From the NCBI GenBank assembly GCA_948907985.1, contig CAQWMM010000003.1, positions 17,434 through 81,433 on the forward strand: a stretch of DNA of 64,000 bases. The letters are read 5' to 3'. Origin of the DNA: an uncultured Bacillota bacterium (GTDB lineage: Bacteria; Bacillota; Dehalobacteriia; UBA4068; UBA4997). Positions 33,187-40,516 of this stretch are shown in pieces. The notes under the pieces were generated by a model. It was not told the DNA's origin and ran no database searches. It worked only from the letters and a program-made list of their open reading frames with translations. The stretch's first letter is position 1. Every line of letters begins with the position of its first letter. The position numbers were made by a program, and so were the translations under genes.

Positions 33187-34227
33187 ATGGAGAAGCAAAA
33201 TTTTGCCCAGGCGGATTGGCCGCAGAAAATGCAGTATTTGAATGATTATGACAATTTCGCCCGGCTGTATGGTATGAGGCTGGTGGAATACAGTCTGGGC
33301 TATGCCTGCCTGGAGATGCCCATGCGTCCGGATTTCTTAAATTCTCAGCTGCGGCTGCACGGCAGCTGGCAGGCGGCGCTGATTATGATTTGCGCCGGTA
33401 AGGCGGCGCGCAGTCAGGGAAGAGAGGTTCGCCCCTGCAAGCTGAATATGAATTATCATCACGGGGTGCGCGAGGGGCTGCTGCGGGTGATTGCCCGGCA
33501 AAAATTTGCCTCTGATAATTGGCTGACCTGTGATGTGGAAATTCATTGCCAGGGGGATCATTCGGTGAATGGCGACCACGCGGTCAGCCAGCAAGCCGCC
33601 GCTGATATTTTGGTAGCCTCGGGGCGGGTGGATTTTTTGCTGCTGGATTATGAATTGGAATTTCCGGCAGAGCCAAATCCAAAATTCTTCCCGGCTGAAC
33701 GACGGATAGCCCGACCGCGACCGGTTTATCCGGAAAGCCGCGCCGGCCTCTATGACGACGTGCCGGGACTGCGTCCTTGCTTTAAGCAGGCAGATTGGCC
33801 AACCAAAATGGCCTATATGAACGAAAACGAAAATATGTATTATAGCGAGGATCTGCGCATGACGGAATACGGCCCTGGTTATGGCCGCGCCGAGCTGGAT
33901 ATTTGGCCGCAGCACGTTGACGCCTGGGGGCTGCTTGATCCGGCCTGGCTGGTTATTGTGTTAGATCCGCTGATTGGCAAACCCTCACTGCATACCGGGA
34001 ATTTTTGTGTAACGGCGCAGAGTTCAATCACCTTTTTTGAACCGCGGGCGGCGTTGGGCGGGCGGCTGCACGGCCAGGCGGAAAAAGTGAGCCAGGAAGG
34101 GCATTTTGCGGTTTACGCCGGCAGCGTTTATGATGAACAGGGCCGGGAACTGGCCTGTGGGGTTTGCACAATGTATCTGCGGGATACGGAGATTAATTTT
34201 CGCCGGGAACTGCCGCTGAATTTATAA
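33187..34227 (+). CDS. Tandem hot-dog-fold (PaaI-like thioesterase) protein
   Basis: A 346-residue protein made of two similar halves. Both begin with a QADWP.KM.Y.N..N motif: residues about 8-19 (QADWPQKMQYLN) and about 203-214 (QADWPTKMAYMN), each followed by MR..EY..GY. and a hydrophobic ALIMICAGKA- or WLVIVLDPL-type helix. In the first half CKLNMNYHHGVREG and RVIARQ are typical of the PaaI hot-dog strands; the second half has TAQSSITFFEPRA and HGQAEKV. Such folds bind or hydrolyse acyl-CoA. The usual N-D-T/S catalytic pattern is not obvious, so activity is open. ATG 33187 follows GGGAGAG. Confidence 0.65.
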   Translation: MEKQNFAQADWPQKMQYLNDYDNFARLYGMRLVEYSLGYACLEMPMRPDFLNSQLRLHGSWQAALIMICAGKAARSQGREVRPCKLNMNYHHGVREGLLRVIARQKFASDNWLTCDVEIHCQGDHSVNGDHAVSQQAAADILVASGRVDFLLLDYELEFPAEPNPKFFPAERRIARPRPVYPESRAGLYDDVPGLRPCFKQADWPTKMAYMNENENMYYSEDLRMTEYGPGYGRAELDIWPQHVDAWGLLDPAWLVIVLDPLIGKPSLHTGNFCVTAQSSITFFEPRAALGGRLHGQAEKVSQEGHFAVYAGSVYDEQGRELACGVCTMYLRDTEINFRRELPLNL

Positions 34228-34250
34228 TAGCTAAATATAAAGTAATTTTT

Positions 34251-34281
34251 ATTAAACGAGCTTCCGTCAGGAGGCTCGTTT
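34251..34281. terminator. Bidirectional terminator hairpin overlapping the end of the sigma-like gene
   Basis: AAACGAGC and GCTCGTTT pair around a TTCCGTCAGGAG centre. The stop codon of the minus-strand gene at 34267 lies inside this hairpin; TTTTTATT precedes it on the plus strand, which gives the T-run on the minus side. Confidence 0.6.
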
Positions 34282-34686
34282 GGCGTTATCTGGGGGAAAC
34301 AGACGCGCCAGGGTTTGCTTTTGCCGGCGGTTTAGCTGGCGCACGCTGTAGCCCAAACGCTCGGCGGTTTTTTCCCAGGTCAGACCCTCGATATAATAAA
34401 GCCGCAGCAGGCGGCGTTCTTCTGGCTGCAAATTGGCAATAAATTCTTCAATTTCCTGCCGCAGGGCGATTAGCTGGTTCAGGCGCTGGGCCAAAAGCTG
34501 GCTTAGCTGCCAAAGCCGGGCGGCGGTATCGGATACGGCGTCTTTCACCAGCCCCTTGCGCCGGCTGCCGTTGCCGAGCGGCCAGCTGGCGGGCAGGCTG
34601 CCCTGCGCCAAAGCCTCTTTTTCGTCCTCCAGTTCTCTGATTTCATAGCATAACTGCCGGTACTGCATAAGCGATTGTTTGTCCAT
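34267..34686 (-). CDS. Sigma-70 region 4-like HTH protein (phage ArpU/RinA-like activator type)
   Basis: A 139-residue protein. The N-terminal half is charged and helical (YRQLCYEIRELEDEKEALAQG, in part) and the C-terminal half is a sigma region-4-like helix-turn-helix: LQPEERRLLRLYYIEGLTWEKTAERLGY, then SVRQLNRRQKQTLARL (both quoted in part). Proteins of this size and layout are usually phage regulators that activate late genes. Here no phage genes adjoin it. It is divergent from the S24 repressor gene, and its promoter is followed by a perfect palindrome at 34718-34734, which may be the repressor's operator. Confidence 0.65.
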   Translation of the reverse strand: MDKQSLMQYRQLCYEIRELEDEKEALAQGSLPASWPLGNGSRRKGLVKDAVSDTAARLWQLSQLLAQRLNQLIALRQEIEEFIANLQPEERRLLRLYYIEGLTWEKTAERLGYSVRQLNRRQKQTLARLFPPDNAKRAS

Positions 34687-34717
34687 ATCATACTACCCTC
34701 CGTAATGTTAAGTATTT

Positions 34718-34734
34718 CAAACGCTTGGCGTTTG
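34718..34734. promoter_or_regulatory. Perfect palindrome, candidate operator
   Basis: CAAACGC-TTG-GCGTTTG is a perfect 7-3-7 inverted repeat. It lies roughly 16-32 bases downstream of the predicted start of the minus-strand transcript, between its promoter and the gene, where a bound repressor would block transcription. Confidence 0.55.
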
Positions 34735-34756
34735 TTGAGTTGCTTTTTACGTTACA

Positions 34757-34785
34757 AATATAACACTAAATGAGTTGCTTGTCAA
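34757..34785 (-). promoter_or_regulatory. Promoter of the sigma-like HTH gene
   Basis: Minus strand TTGACA (34785-34780), 17 bases, TATATT (34762-34757). A near-consensus promoter. Confidence 0.78.
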
Positions 34786-34818
34786 GTACTTTTTTCTGCA
34801 AAAAGTTTGCAAAAACTG

Positions 34819-34847
34819 TTGCATTTTACGGAACAATGTGGTATAAT
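34819..34847 (+). promoter_or_regulatory. Promoter of the S24 repressor gene
   Basis: TTGCAT (34819-34824), 17 bases, TATAAT (34842-34847). TGCAAAAA occurs twice just upstream (34798 and 34809). Confidence 0.75.
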
Positions 34848-34868
34848 GCCGGGCAAGAGGTGATTTAT

Positions 34869-35483
34869 ATGACGACTGGCAGTAAGCTTAAGGCCAGGCG
34901 CAAACAGCTTGGCCTGACATTGGAGGAGCTGGCCGGCCACATTGGCGTAACCAGACAAACGTTGAGCCGCTATGAAAACGGGGTGATCGCCAACATCCCT
35001 ATGGAGCGGATTGAGCGTTTGGCCGCGGCCATGCAAACCACGCCGGGCGAACTTTTGGGTTGGCAGGACAATGATTTTTTAGAGTATCAGCCCAACCGGC
35101 GGGTGCCGATTTTGGGGCGGATTTCCGCCGGGCTGCCGCTTTATGCGGAAGAGCAGGTGGAGGGCGCAATTTGGGTGGAGGTCGGCGGCGCCGGCGAATA
35201 CTTTGCCCTGCGCGTTAAGGGCGACAGCATGAACGCCGCCCACATTTTTGAGGGCAATCTGCTGATTGTGCGCAAGCAGGATATTGTGGAAAACGGCGAG
35301 ATCGCCGTGGTGATGATTGACGACAACGACGCCACCGTTAAACGTTTTCATCGCCAGGGCCACATTGTAACCCTGCTGCCGCAGTCTACCAATCCGGAGC
35401 ACCTGCCCCAGATTTATGATACGCGCAAAACAGCGGTGCGGGTGATTGGCAAGGTGATTAAAAACGAAATTATTTTTGAGTAA
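34869..35483 (+). CDS. LexA-like S24 peptidase repressor with XRE HTH
   Basis: A 204-residue repressor of the CI/LexA type. An N-terminal XRE helix-turn-helix (KLKARRKQLGLTLEELAGHIG, then VTRQTLSRYENG; quoted in part) is followed by a linker and an S24 autoprotease domain. The likely cleavage bond is Ala-Gly in ISAGLPL; the nucleophile serine is in VKGDSMN and the general-base lysine in ATVKRFHR. Such proteins self-cleave on RecA filaments after DNA damage and release their target genes. ATG 34869 follows AAGAGGTG. The gene overlaps the ferredoxin-like gene downstream by 8 bases. The divergent neighbour is its probable target. Confidence 0.85.
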   Translation: MTTGSKLKARRKQLGLTLEELAGHIGVTRQTLSRYENGVIANIPMERIERLAAAMQTTPGELLGWQDNDFLEYQPNRRVPILGRISAGLPLYAEEQVEGAIWVEVGGAGEYFALRVKGDSMNAAHIFEGNLLIVRKQDIVENGEIAVVMIDDNDATVKRFHRQGHIVTLLPQSTNPEHLPQIYDTRKTAVRVIGKVIKNEIIFE

Positions 35484-36312
35484 ATTATGGCAAAGGTATG
35501 GTCTGGCCGTTGGCCTGTGGCTTTTGTTTGAAGGCGTGGCTGTCGGCCTTTGGCTGGCGCTGGATAACAGTTTTTATTTGTTTAATTTTTCCTATATCGG
35601 CACGGCGCTGGCGTTTGGCGTGGCGCTGTTCAGTCAAAAGCGGCCATATGCGCGCAATGTGGTGCAGTTTGCCATTGGCTTGTATATGCTGGTTTATATT
35701 GGCCTGCTTGGCCGGGAGAATATGCAGATTGAGGGCTTTTGGTATTATTTGTTTTTGGGTGTGTTTGAAGCCGCCACCATTCATTATGCCGTTGCCAAAA
35801 TCTTTGGGCCGCTGGTTTTTGGCCGGGGCTGGTGCGGCTATGCCTGCTGGACGGCGATGGTCTTAGATTTGCTGCCTTTTAAAACGCCGCAGTTGCCGCG
35901 TAAGAGCTGGGGCTGGGTGCGGTATCTGGTTTTTGTTGCCTCGCTGCTTTTTGTAGCTACGCTTTTTTGGTTGCGGGTTGACAATCTGGTGGAGATTATG
36001 TGGTGGAGCTTTATTATCGGCAATCTGCTTTATTATCTGGTGGGGATCGCGCTGGCCTATCTTTGCCGGGATAACCGGGCTTTTTGCAAATACATCTGTC
36101 CGATTACTGTATTTTTGAAACCGATGAGTTATTTTGCGCTGCTGCGGGTTAAACTGGATGAAGAAAAGTGCGTTGCCTGCGGCAAATGCCGGCGGCTTTG
36201 CCCGATGAACGTTGATGTGCCGAACAACTCCCGGCGCAGGCTAAACGCCACCGAATGTATTTTGTGTATGCGCTGTGTCGATAGCTGCCCGCAAAAAGCT
36301 TTAAAATTATAA
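35476..36312 (+). CDS. NapH/YccM-like 4Fe-4S membrane protein
   Basis: A 278-residue membrane-bound electron carrier. It has about five or six hydrophobic helices (for example LWLLFEGVAVGLWLAL). A cytoplasmic cysteine pair typical of NapH/NosR follows: GRGWCGYACW and FCKYICPITVFLKP. The C-terminus has two 4Fe-4S sites, CVACGKCRRLCPMNV and CILCMRCVDSCP. Such proteins pass electrons to or from a quinone or membrane complex; the partner here is unknown. The start is TTG 35476, inside the end of the repressor gene, with no good ribosome binding site, so translation is probably coupled. A terminator follows at once. Confidence 0.83.
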   Translation: MSKLWQRYGLAVGLWLLFEGVAVGLWLALDNSFYLFNFSYIGTALAFGVALFSQKRPYARNVVQFAIGLYMLVYIGLLGRENMQIEGFWYYLFLGVFEAATIHYAVAKIFGPLVFGRGWCGYACWTAMVLDLLPFKTPQLPRKSWGWVRYLVFVASLLFVATLFWLRVDNLVEIMWWSFIIGNLLYYLVGIALAYLCRDNRAFCKYICPITVFLKPMSYFALLRVKLDEEKCVACGKCRRLCPMNVDVPNNSRRRLNATECILCMRCVDSCPQKALKL

Positions 36313-36338
36313 AAAGACGCCGAAAGTGGCGTCTTTTT
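36311..36338. terminator. Intrinsic terminator
   Basis: AAAAAGACGCC pairs with GGCGTCTTTTT around GAAAGT. It ends transcription of the ferredoxin gene and, on the other strand, of the MATE gene ending at 36355. Confidence 0.9.
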
Positions 36339-36354
36339 ATAATGGGCGTATTGT

Positions 36355-37692
36355 TTAGGGTAAGCGGCGTTGCAGACGATGCAGGCAGAACAGCGAGAAA
36401 ATCAGCGTCAGCCCCTCGGCGGCGGGGATAGCCAGCCAAACGCCGGTTTGCTGCCAAATCTGCGGCAAGATGAGAATGGCCGGAGTTAAAAAGCCAAAGG
36501 TACGCAGAAAAGAGAGCAGGGCGGAGGTTTGGCCGTCGGATAGGGCGGTGAACAGGGCCGAGCTGAAAATGTTAAGCCCGCCAAACAAAAAACTGACAGC
36601 GAAGATTTGGAAACCGCCGGCGGCCAGCTGAAAAACCTCGCCCTGCGGCCCGGCGAAGATCCGCACCAAAATTTGTCCACCGCCAAAGGCCAACAGAAAG
36701 TTCGCCAGCGAGGCGGCGGCGATAAACTCAAGACAGCAGCCGATAATCCGGCGCAGGCGGCCAAAATTGCGGCTGCCATAATTATAGCCGATGATGGGCG
36801 CAACGCCCATGCCAAAGCCAATATAAAGAGTATTGAACAAAAACTGGGCGTAGTTCATAATGGTGATGGCGGCCACGCCGTCATCACCGGCCAGGCGCTG
36901 CATGGTGTGATTAAAAAGCAGTACGCTGACGGCGGTAGCCAGCTGGCCAACCATTTCTGAACAGCCGTTCAGACAGCTTTCAGCAATAACGGCGGGCTGC
37001 CAGGCGCAGCGGCAGAGGTGGAGATTTTCCTGCCGGCGCAGGCCGAAAAAGAGCAGACCGGCCAGCGAGGGCAGCAGATAGCCGCAGCCGGTGCCCCAGG
37101 CGGCCCCGGCAACGCCCATTTGCATTTTGACGATAAAGATGTAATCAAGCGCGATATTTAAAAGACCGGAGGCAACGGCCAACAGCGAACCAAGCCCCGG
37201 GTGGCCGGCGGTTACAAAAAGGTTAGCGAAAATGGTTTGCAGCAGATAGGCGGGGAAGAAGAGCAGCAAAATGCGCAGATATGGCCGGGCGTAGCGGGCA
37301 ATGCCGGCGCTGGCTCCCAGAAATTGCAGCAGCGGCTCCAGATAAAGCGAACCGAGCAGCGCCAAAATCAGGCCGAGCAGCGCGCCGGTGAAGATAATCA
37401 GGCTGAAGCTGTGGCAGGCCTGCCTGGGCCGTCCCTCGCCCAGTTGGCGCGAAATAACGGCGTTGCCGCCGGTGGCCAGCATGGTTCCCAGCCCCACCAC
37501 CAGACTGATTAGCGGCGTAACGATGTTAACGGCTGCCAGAGCGTCGGTGTTGACAAAGTGGGCCACAAAAAGGGTGTCTACAACGGTGTATAAGCCCAAA
37601 AACAGCATCATCAGCAGGGTGGGCAGGGCAAAAAGCAAAAGCTGGCGGCGGTTAAAATCCTGCCCAAGAATAGTTTCCGAGTTTTCAGGCAT
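36355..37692 (-). CDS. MATE family multidrug exporter
   Basis: A 445-residue membrane transporter with about 12 helices in two homologous halves. Seen are LPTLLMMLFLGLYTVVDTLFVAHFVNTDALAAVN (in part: LYTVVDTLFVAHFV), GTMLATGGNAVISRQLGEGR and, in the second half, YNYGSRNFGRLRRII. MATE proteins export cationic drugs or metabolites by Na+ or H+ antiport. The start overlaps the stop of the AraC-GNAT gene by 8 bases, so the two are coupled. Confidence 0.9.
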   Translation of the reverse strand: MPENSETILGQDFNRRQLLLFALPTLLMMLFLGLYTVVDTLFVAHFVNTDALAAVNIVTPLISLVVGLGTMLATGGNAVISRQLGEGRPRQACHSFSLIIFTGALLGLILALLGSLYLEPLLQFLGASAGIARYARPYLRILLLFFPAYLLQTIFANLFVTAGHPGLGSLLAVASGLLNIALDYIFIVKMQMGVAGAAWGTGCGYLLPSLAGLLFFGLRRQENLHLCRCAWQPAVIAESCLNGCSEMVGQLATAVSVLLFNHTMQRLAGDDGVAAITIMNYAQFLFNTLYIGFGMGVAPIIGYNYGSRNFGRLRRIIGCCLEFIAAASLANFLLAFGGGQILVRIFAGPQGEVFQLAAGGFQIFAVSFLFGGLNIFSSALFTALSDGQTSALLSFLRTFGFLTPAILILPQIWQQTGVWLAIPAAEGLTLIFSLFCLHRLQRRLP

Positions 37693-38572
37693 GGCTGATC
37701 ACCCGCCTTGGATTGGGCAGCACAAAACGCTGGGTGGGGTAGCCAAATTCATACAGCAGATCGGCAGGCTGAAAGCCCAGACGTTGCAGAACCTCTCGCT
37801 GTCCGCTGTCCGCCGGATCACCGGCGCGGAAAGTGGTGGTATAAACAGGCCGTCCGGGCAGCAAATCCCTCTGCAGGCAGTGCAGCATTTGTTTGGCCGC
37901 TCCACGGCGGCGGCGCTGCGGGCAAACCGCCAGAAAGTCCAGCGCGCCAGATTCGGCGGAAAAGGCCAGCGCGCCGGTCAGACCGTTATTACCGGCTAAA
38001 ATGCAGGCCTGTCCCCGGGCAATGTGTCGCTGTAAATGGCGGCAGTATGCAGCCTGCCGCCAGTGCGGGTAACCGGCTACCGATTGGCGCGCCAGTTGCA
38101 GCCAGGCGGCAATGTTTTGCGGCCCGGCCGGGCGGATTAGCATACGGGCGGTTGGTTCTTCGGTTGGCTGCTGGATAGCCAGCGGCAGCTGTAGGGGATA
38201 AAATTGCCGCCTGGCGCGGAATTTGGCTGGCGGCAATTTGTACATAGCTTTAAATGCCTGGCTGAAAGCCTGTTGGCTGGTATAGCCGCTATTCAGGGCA
38301 ATCTCGGCCAGCGGCAGCGGGCTGAAGACTAAACGCCGGGCGGCTTCGGTAAGCTGGCGGCGGCGTATGTAGCTGTGCAGCGGTTGGGCGGCGATTTGGC
38401 TGAATATGCGGTGCAGATGAAACGGCGAATAGCCCAGCGTGTTGGCCAGCGCGTTCAGGTTTAGGAGTTCCGCGTCCGCGCCGTCTGCAATCAGTCTTTC
38501 AATATGGTTAACGGTTTGGGCGGTAAGCCTGGCTGCCTGATTAGACATTGATTCAAGCATTAGTTCAAACAT
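37685..38572 (-). CDS. AraC-type HTH fused to GNAT acetyltransferase
   Basis: A 295-residue two-domain protein. Residues about 15-115 are an AraC double helix-turn-helix (HLHRIFSQIAAQPLHSYIRRRQL, in part, and ALNSGYTSQQAFSQAFKAMY). Residues about 145-290 form a GNAT acetyltransferase with the acetyl-CoA loop CPQRRRRGAAKQMLHCLQ and EVLQRLGFQPADL. It may sense or acetylate a small molecule and control the coupled MATE exporter downstream. Alternative starts (MSNQAARL) exist slightly downstream; 38572 is kept because AAAGGAGG lies just ahead. Confidence 0.82.
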   Translation of the reverse strand: MFELMLESMSNQAARLTAQTVNHIERLIADGADAELLNLNALANTLGYSPFHLHRIFSQIAAQPLHSYIRRRQLTEAARRLVFSPLPLAEIALNSGYTSQQAFSQAFKAMYKLPPAKFRARRQFYPLQLPLAIQQPTEEPTARMLIRPAGPQNIAAWLQLARQSVAGYPHWRQAAYCRHLQRHIARGQACILAGNNGLTGALAFSAESGALDFLAVCPQRRRRGAAKQMLHCLQRDLLPGRPVYTTTFRAGDPADSGQREVLQRLGFQPADLLYEFGYPTQRFVLPNPRRVISHA

Positions 38573-38594
38573 TGGTTAAACCTCCTTTTGTCTA

Positions 38595-38623
38595 ATTATA
38601 GCAGGCGGTCAGGGTAATGTCTT
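38595..38623 (-). promoter_or_regulatory. Promoter of the AraC-GNAT/MATE pair
   Basis: Minus strand AAGACA (38623-38618), 17 bases, TATAAT (38600-38595), with AAAAGGAGG following before the start codon. Confidence 0.6.
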
Positions 38624-38636
38624 AATAATTCTTGCT

Positions 38637-39524
38637 TTATTCAGTCAGTTTCTTTATTTCATCGGCCAGGCGGGCAAAATCATTCAGCGTAAGGGTTTCG
38701 GCGCGGCGGCTCGGTTCGATTTGGGCGGCGGCCAGGGCGGCCATAATCCGCGGTTTATCTAAAAAGGCGGCGCTTAGAGAATTAGCCAGCGTTTTGCGCC
38801 GTTGATTAAAGCCGGCGCGAATCAGCTTGAAAAACAATTCTTCATCCTGCGGCTGCACCGGCGGAGCCTCCAGACGCTCCAGCACGATTACGGCGCTGGC
38901 CACCTTGGGGCGGGGCACAAAAACGCTGGGCGGTACGCTGAAAGCCAGCCGCGCCTGCGCCCGATACTGCACCGCCAGCGAGAGCGCGCCATAATCCTTG
39001 CTGCCGGGGGCGGCCTGCATGCGCTCGGCCAACTCTTTTTGCACCATAAACACCAGCCGCCGCCAGGGGAGCGCGGGTTGTTCCAAAAAGCGCAGCAGCA
39101 GCGGCGTAGTGATGTAGTAGGGCAGGTTGGCGACGGCCAAAAAGCCGGGGCGCAGATTGCCGGCGCGGTGTTCGGCTAAAAGCTGCTGTAAATCTGTTTG
39201 CAGCGCGTCGGCATGCAGCAGCAGCAGATTGGGGCAATCGGCCAGACTTTGCCGCAGGGCCGGCAGCAGGCTTTGGTCAATCTCCAGTGCGATAACCTGC
39301 CCGGCAGCGGCGCAGAGCGCCTGCGTCAGGCTGCCCAGCCCCGGGCCGATTTCCAGCACCAGATCCTGCGCGTCGCAGCCGGCGGCGGCCACGATATTGG
39401 CGATGACCTGCGGTTCAATAATAAAATTCTGGCCCAAACTTTTCTTGGCGCTGATCTGGTGGGCTTGCATAAGCGAACGGGTAACGCTGGGGGTGGCAAT
39501 TTTTTTTGACGTATTATTTGACAT
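38637..39524 (-). CDS. ksgA: 16S rRNA dimethyladenosine transferase KsgA
   Basis: A 295-residue methyltransferase that dimethylates two adjacent adenines near the 3' end of 16S rRNA. Motifs are KKSLGQNFIIEPQVIANIV, the SAM site LEIGPGLGSLTQAL, VIALEIDQSLLPAL, VANLPYYITTPLLLRFLEQ and the C-terminal FKLIRAGFNQRRKTLANSL. The ATG at 39524 (MSNNTSKK) is chosen over an in-frame upstream start at 39596 that would overlap the SPFH gene. It is 5 bases behind the SPFH stop and probably the last gene of that transcript. Confidence 0.95.
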   Translation of the reverse strand: MSNNTSKKIATPSVTRSLMQAHQISAKKSLGQNFIIEPQVIANIVAAAGCDAQDLVLEIGPGLGSLTQALCAAAGQVIALEIDQSLLPALRQSLADCPNLLLLHADALQTDLQQLLAEHRAGNLRPGFLAVANLPYYITTPLLLRFLEQPALPWRRLVFMVQKELAERMQAAPGSKDYGALSLAVQYRAQARLAFSVPPSVFVPRPKVASAVIVLERLEAPPVQPQDEELFFKLIRAGFNQRRKTLANSLSAAFLDKPRIMAALAAAQIEPSRRAETLTLNDFARLADEIKKLTE

Positions 39525-39529
39525 AATGA

Positions 39530-40498
39530 TTAAACGGTTTGCGTGCCGCAGTCCGGGCAGAATTTGGAGGACACCATTTTCCGGCAATGCGGGCAAAAGC
39601 GGTCGCCGGCCGGCGCTGCCGCCGGTTGTTGCTGGGGCTGGGGATTGTTGTTAAAGGCGTTGTTCATTTGCTGGGCCATTTGCGCGCCCACCGCAAATTG
39701 TGCGGCCAGTCCGGCCACATTGCCGCCTTGGCTGTTGGCCATGCCGTCGGCCGCGTTAATCGCCGCATAACGGCCAACGTCACCCACAAAGGCCTGCGCG
39801 GCCACGCGCTCGGCCATGCGCTGAACCTCCGGCGGATAATTAATGCCGACGATGTTAAAATCGCGTACGCCAAAACCAATATCCAGCAGTTCTTTGTCTA
39901 ACTCCTGCTGAATACGCCGGGCTAGCGAGCGGTTGTTTTGTTGCAGGCTGAACAGCACGTTCACGCCCACCTGGGTTTGGCCGTTCAGGATGGACTCGGT
40001 CAAAACCGGGTTCAGCTCGCCCATAATCCGGTCGGATATATCGCCCAGCGAATAGGTTTGTTTAACGCCGGCAATCCGTTCAATAAATTTCAGATAGTCC
40101 TTAAATTCGATAACCAGAGTGCCGTTCATGCCCACCGGCACGCCGCCGGGAGCCGCGTCGGTGGGGATCATAATCCGCTGGCGCGTGCCCCACTTCAACA
40201 GCAGTTCTTTGGCGTTGACGAAATATACTTCGGCGCGCAGGCCGGTATCACTGCGTAGCTGCAAAATTCCTTGCAGACTGGATAAAAAAGGCACAATCTC
40301 GCTGTATATGTCATAAGTTCCCGGCTCTTCAAAAACACCCTCCACGCGGCCATTAGCGTAAAAGACGGCCTTTTGGCCGGGGCGGATAATCAGCTTGGAG
40401 CCTTTTTTCAGTTCGTTTTCTTTCCATTTATAAAATAATAAATCCGGGCGGGTTTCCTGCCACTCGACGGTGGAGCGGCCCTGTCCAAAAAATCCCAT
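39530..40498 (-). CDS. SPFH-domain protein with C-terminal zinc ribbon (YdjI-like)
   Basis: A 322-residue protein. The SPFH/band 7 domain covers about residues 20-240 (KLIIRPGQKAVFYANGRVEG, EEPGTYDIYSEIVPFL, and a helical RRIQQELDKELLDIGFGV segment). Then follow a Gln-rich linker and a zinc ribbon with two CxxC pairs: RFCPHCRKM and KFCPDCGTQ. In Bacillus subtilis YdjI has this design and places the PspA protein YdjF at the membrane. The pspA gene two places upstream fits this role. No membrane helix is present. Confidence 0.85.
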   Translation of the reverse strand: MGFFGQGRSTVEWQETRPDLLFYKWKENELKKGSKLIIRPGQKAVFYANGRVEGVFEEPGTYDIYSEIVPFLSSLQGILQLRSDTGLRAEVYFVNAKELLLKWGTRQRIMIPTDAAPGGVPVGMNGTLVIEFKDYLKFIERIAGVKQTYSLGDISDRIMGELNPVLTESILNGQTQVGVNVLFSLQQNNRSLARRIQQELDKELLDIGFGVRDFNIVGINYPPEVQRMAERVAAQAFVGDVGRYAAINAADGMANSQGGNVAGLAAQFAVGAQMAQQMNNAFNNNPQPQQQPAAAPAGDRFCPHCRKMVSSKFCPDCGTQTV

Positions 40499-40516
40499 TG
40501 AGAGCGCCTCCTGTTA

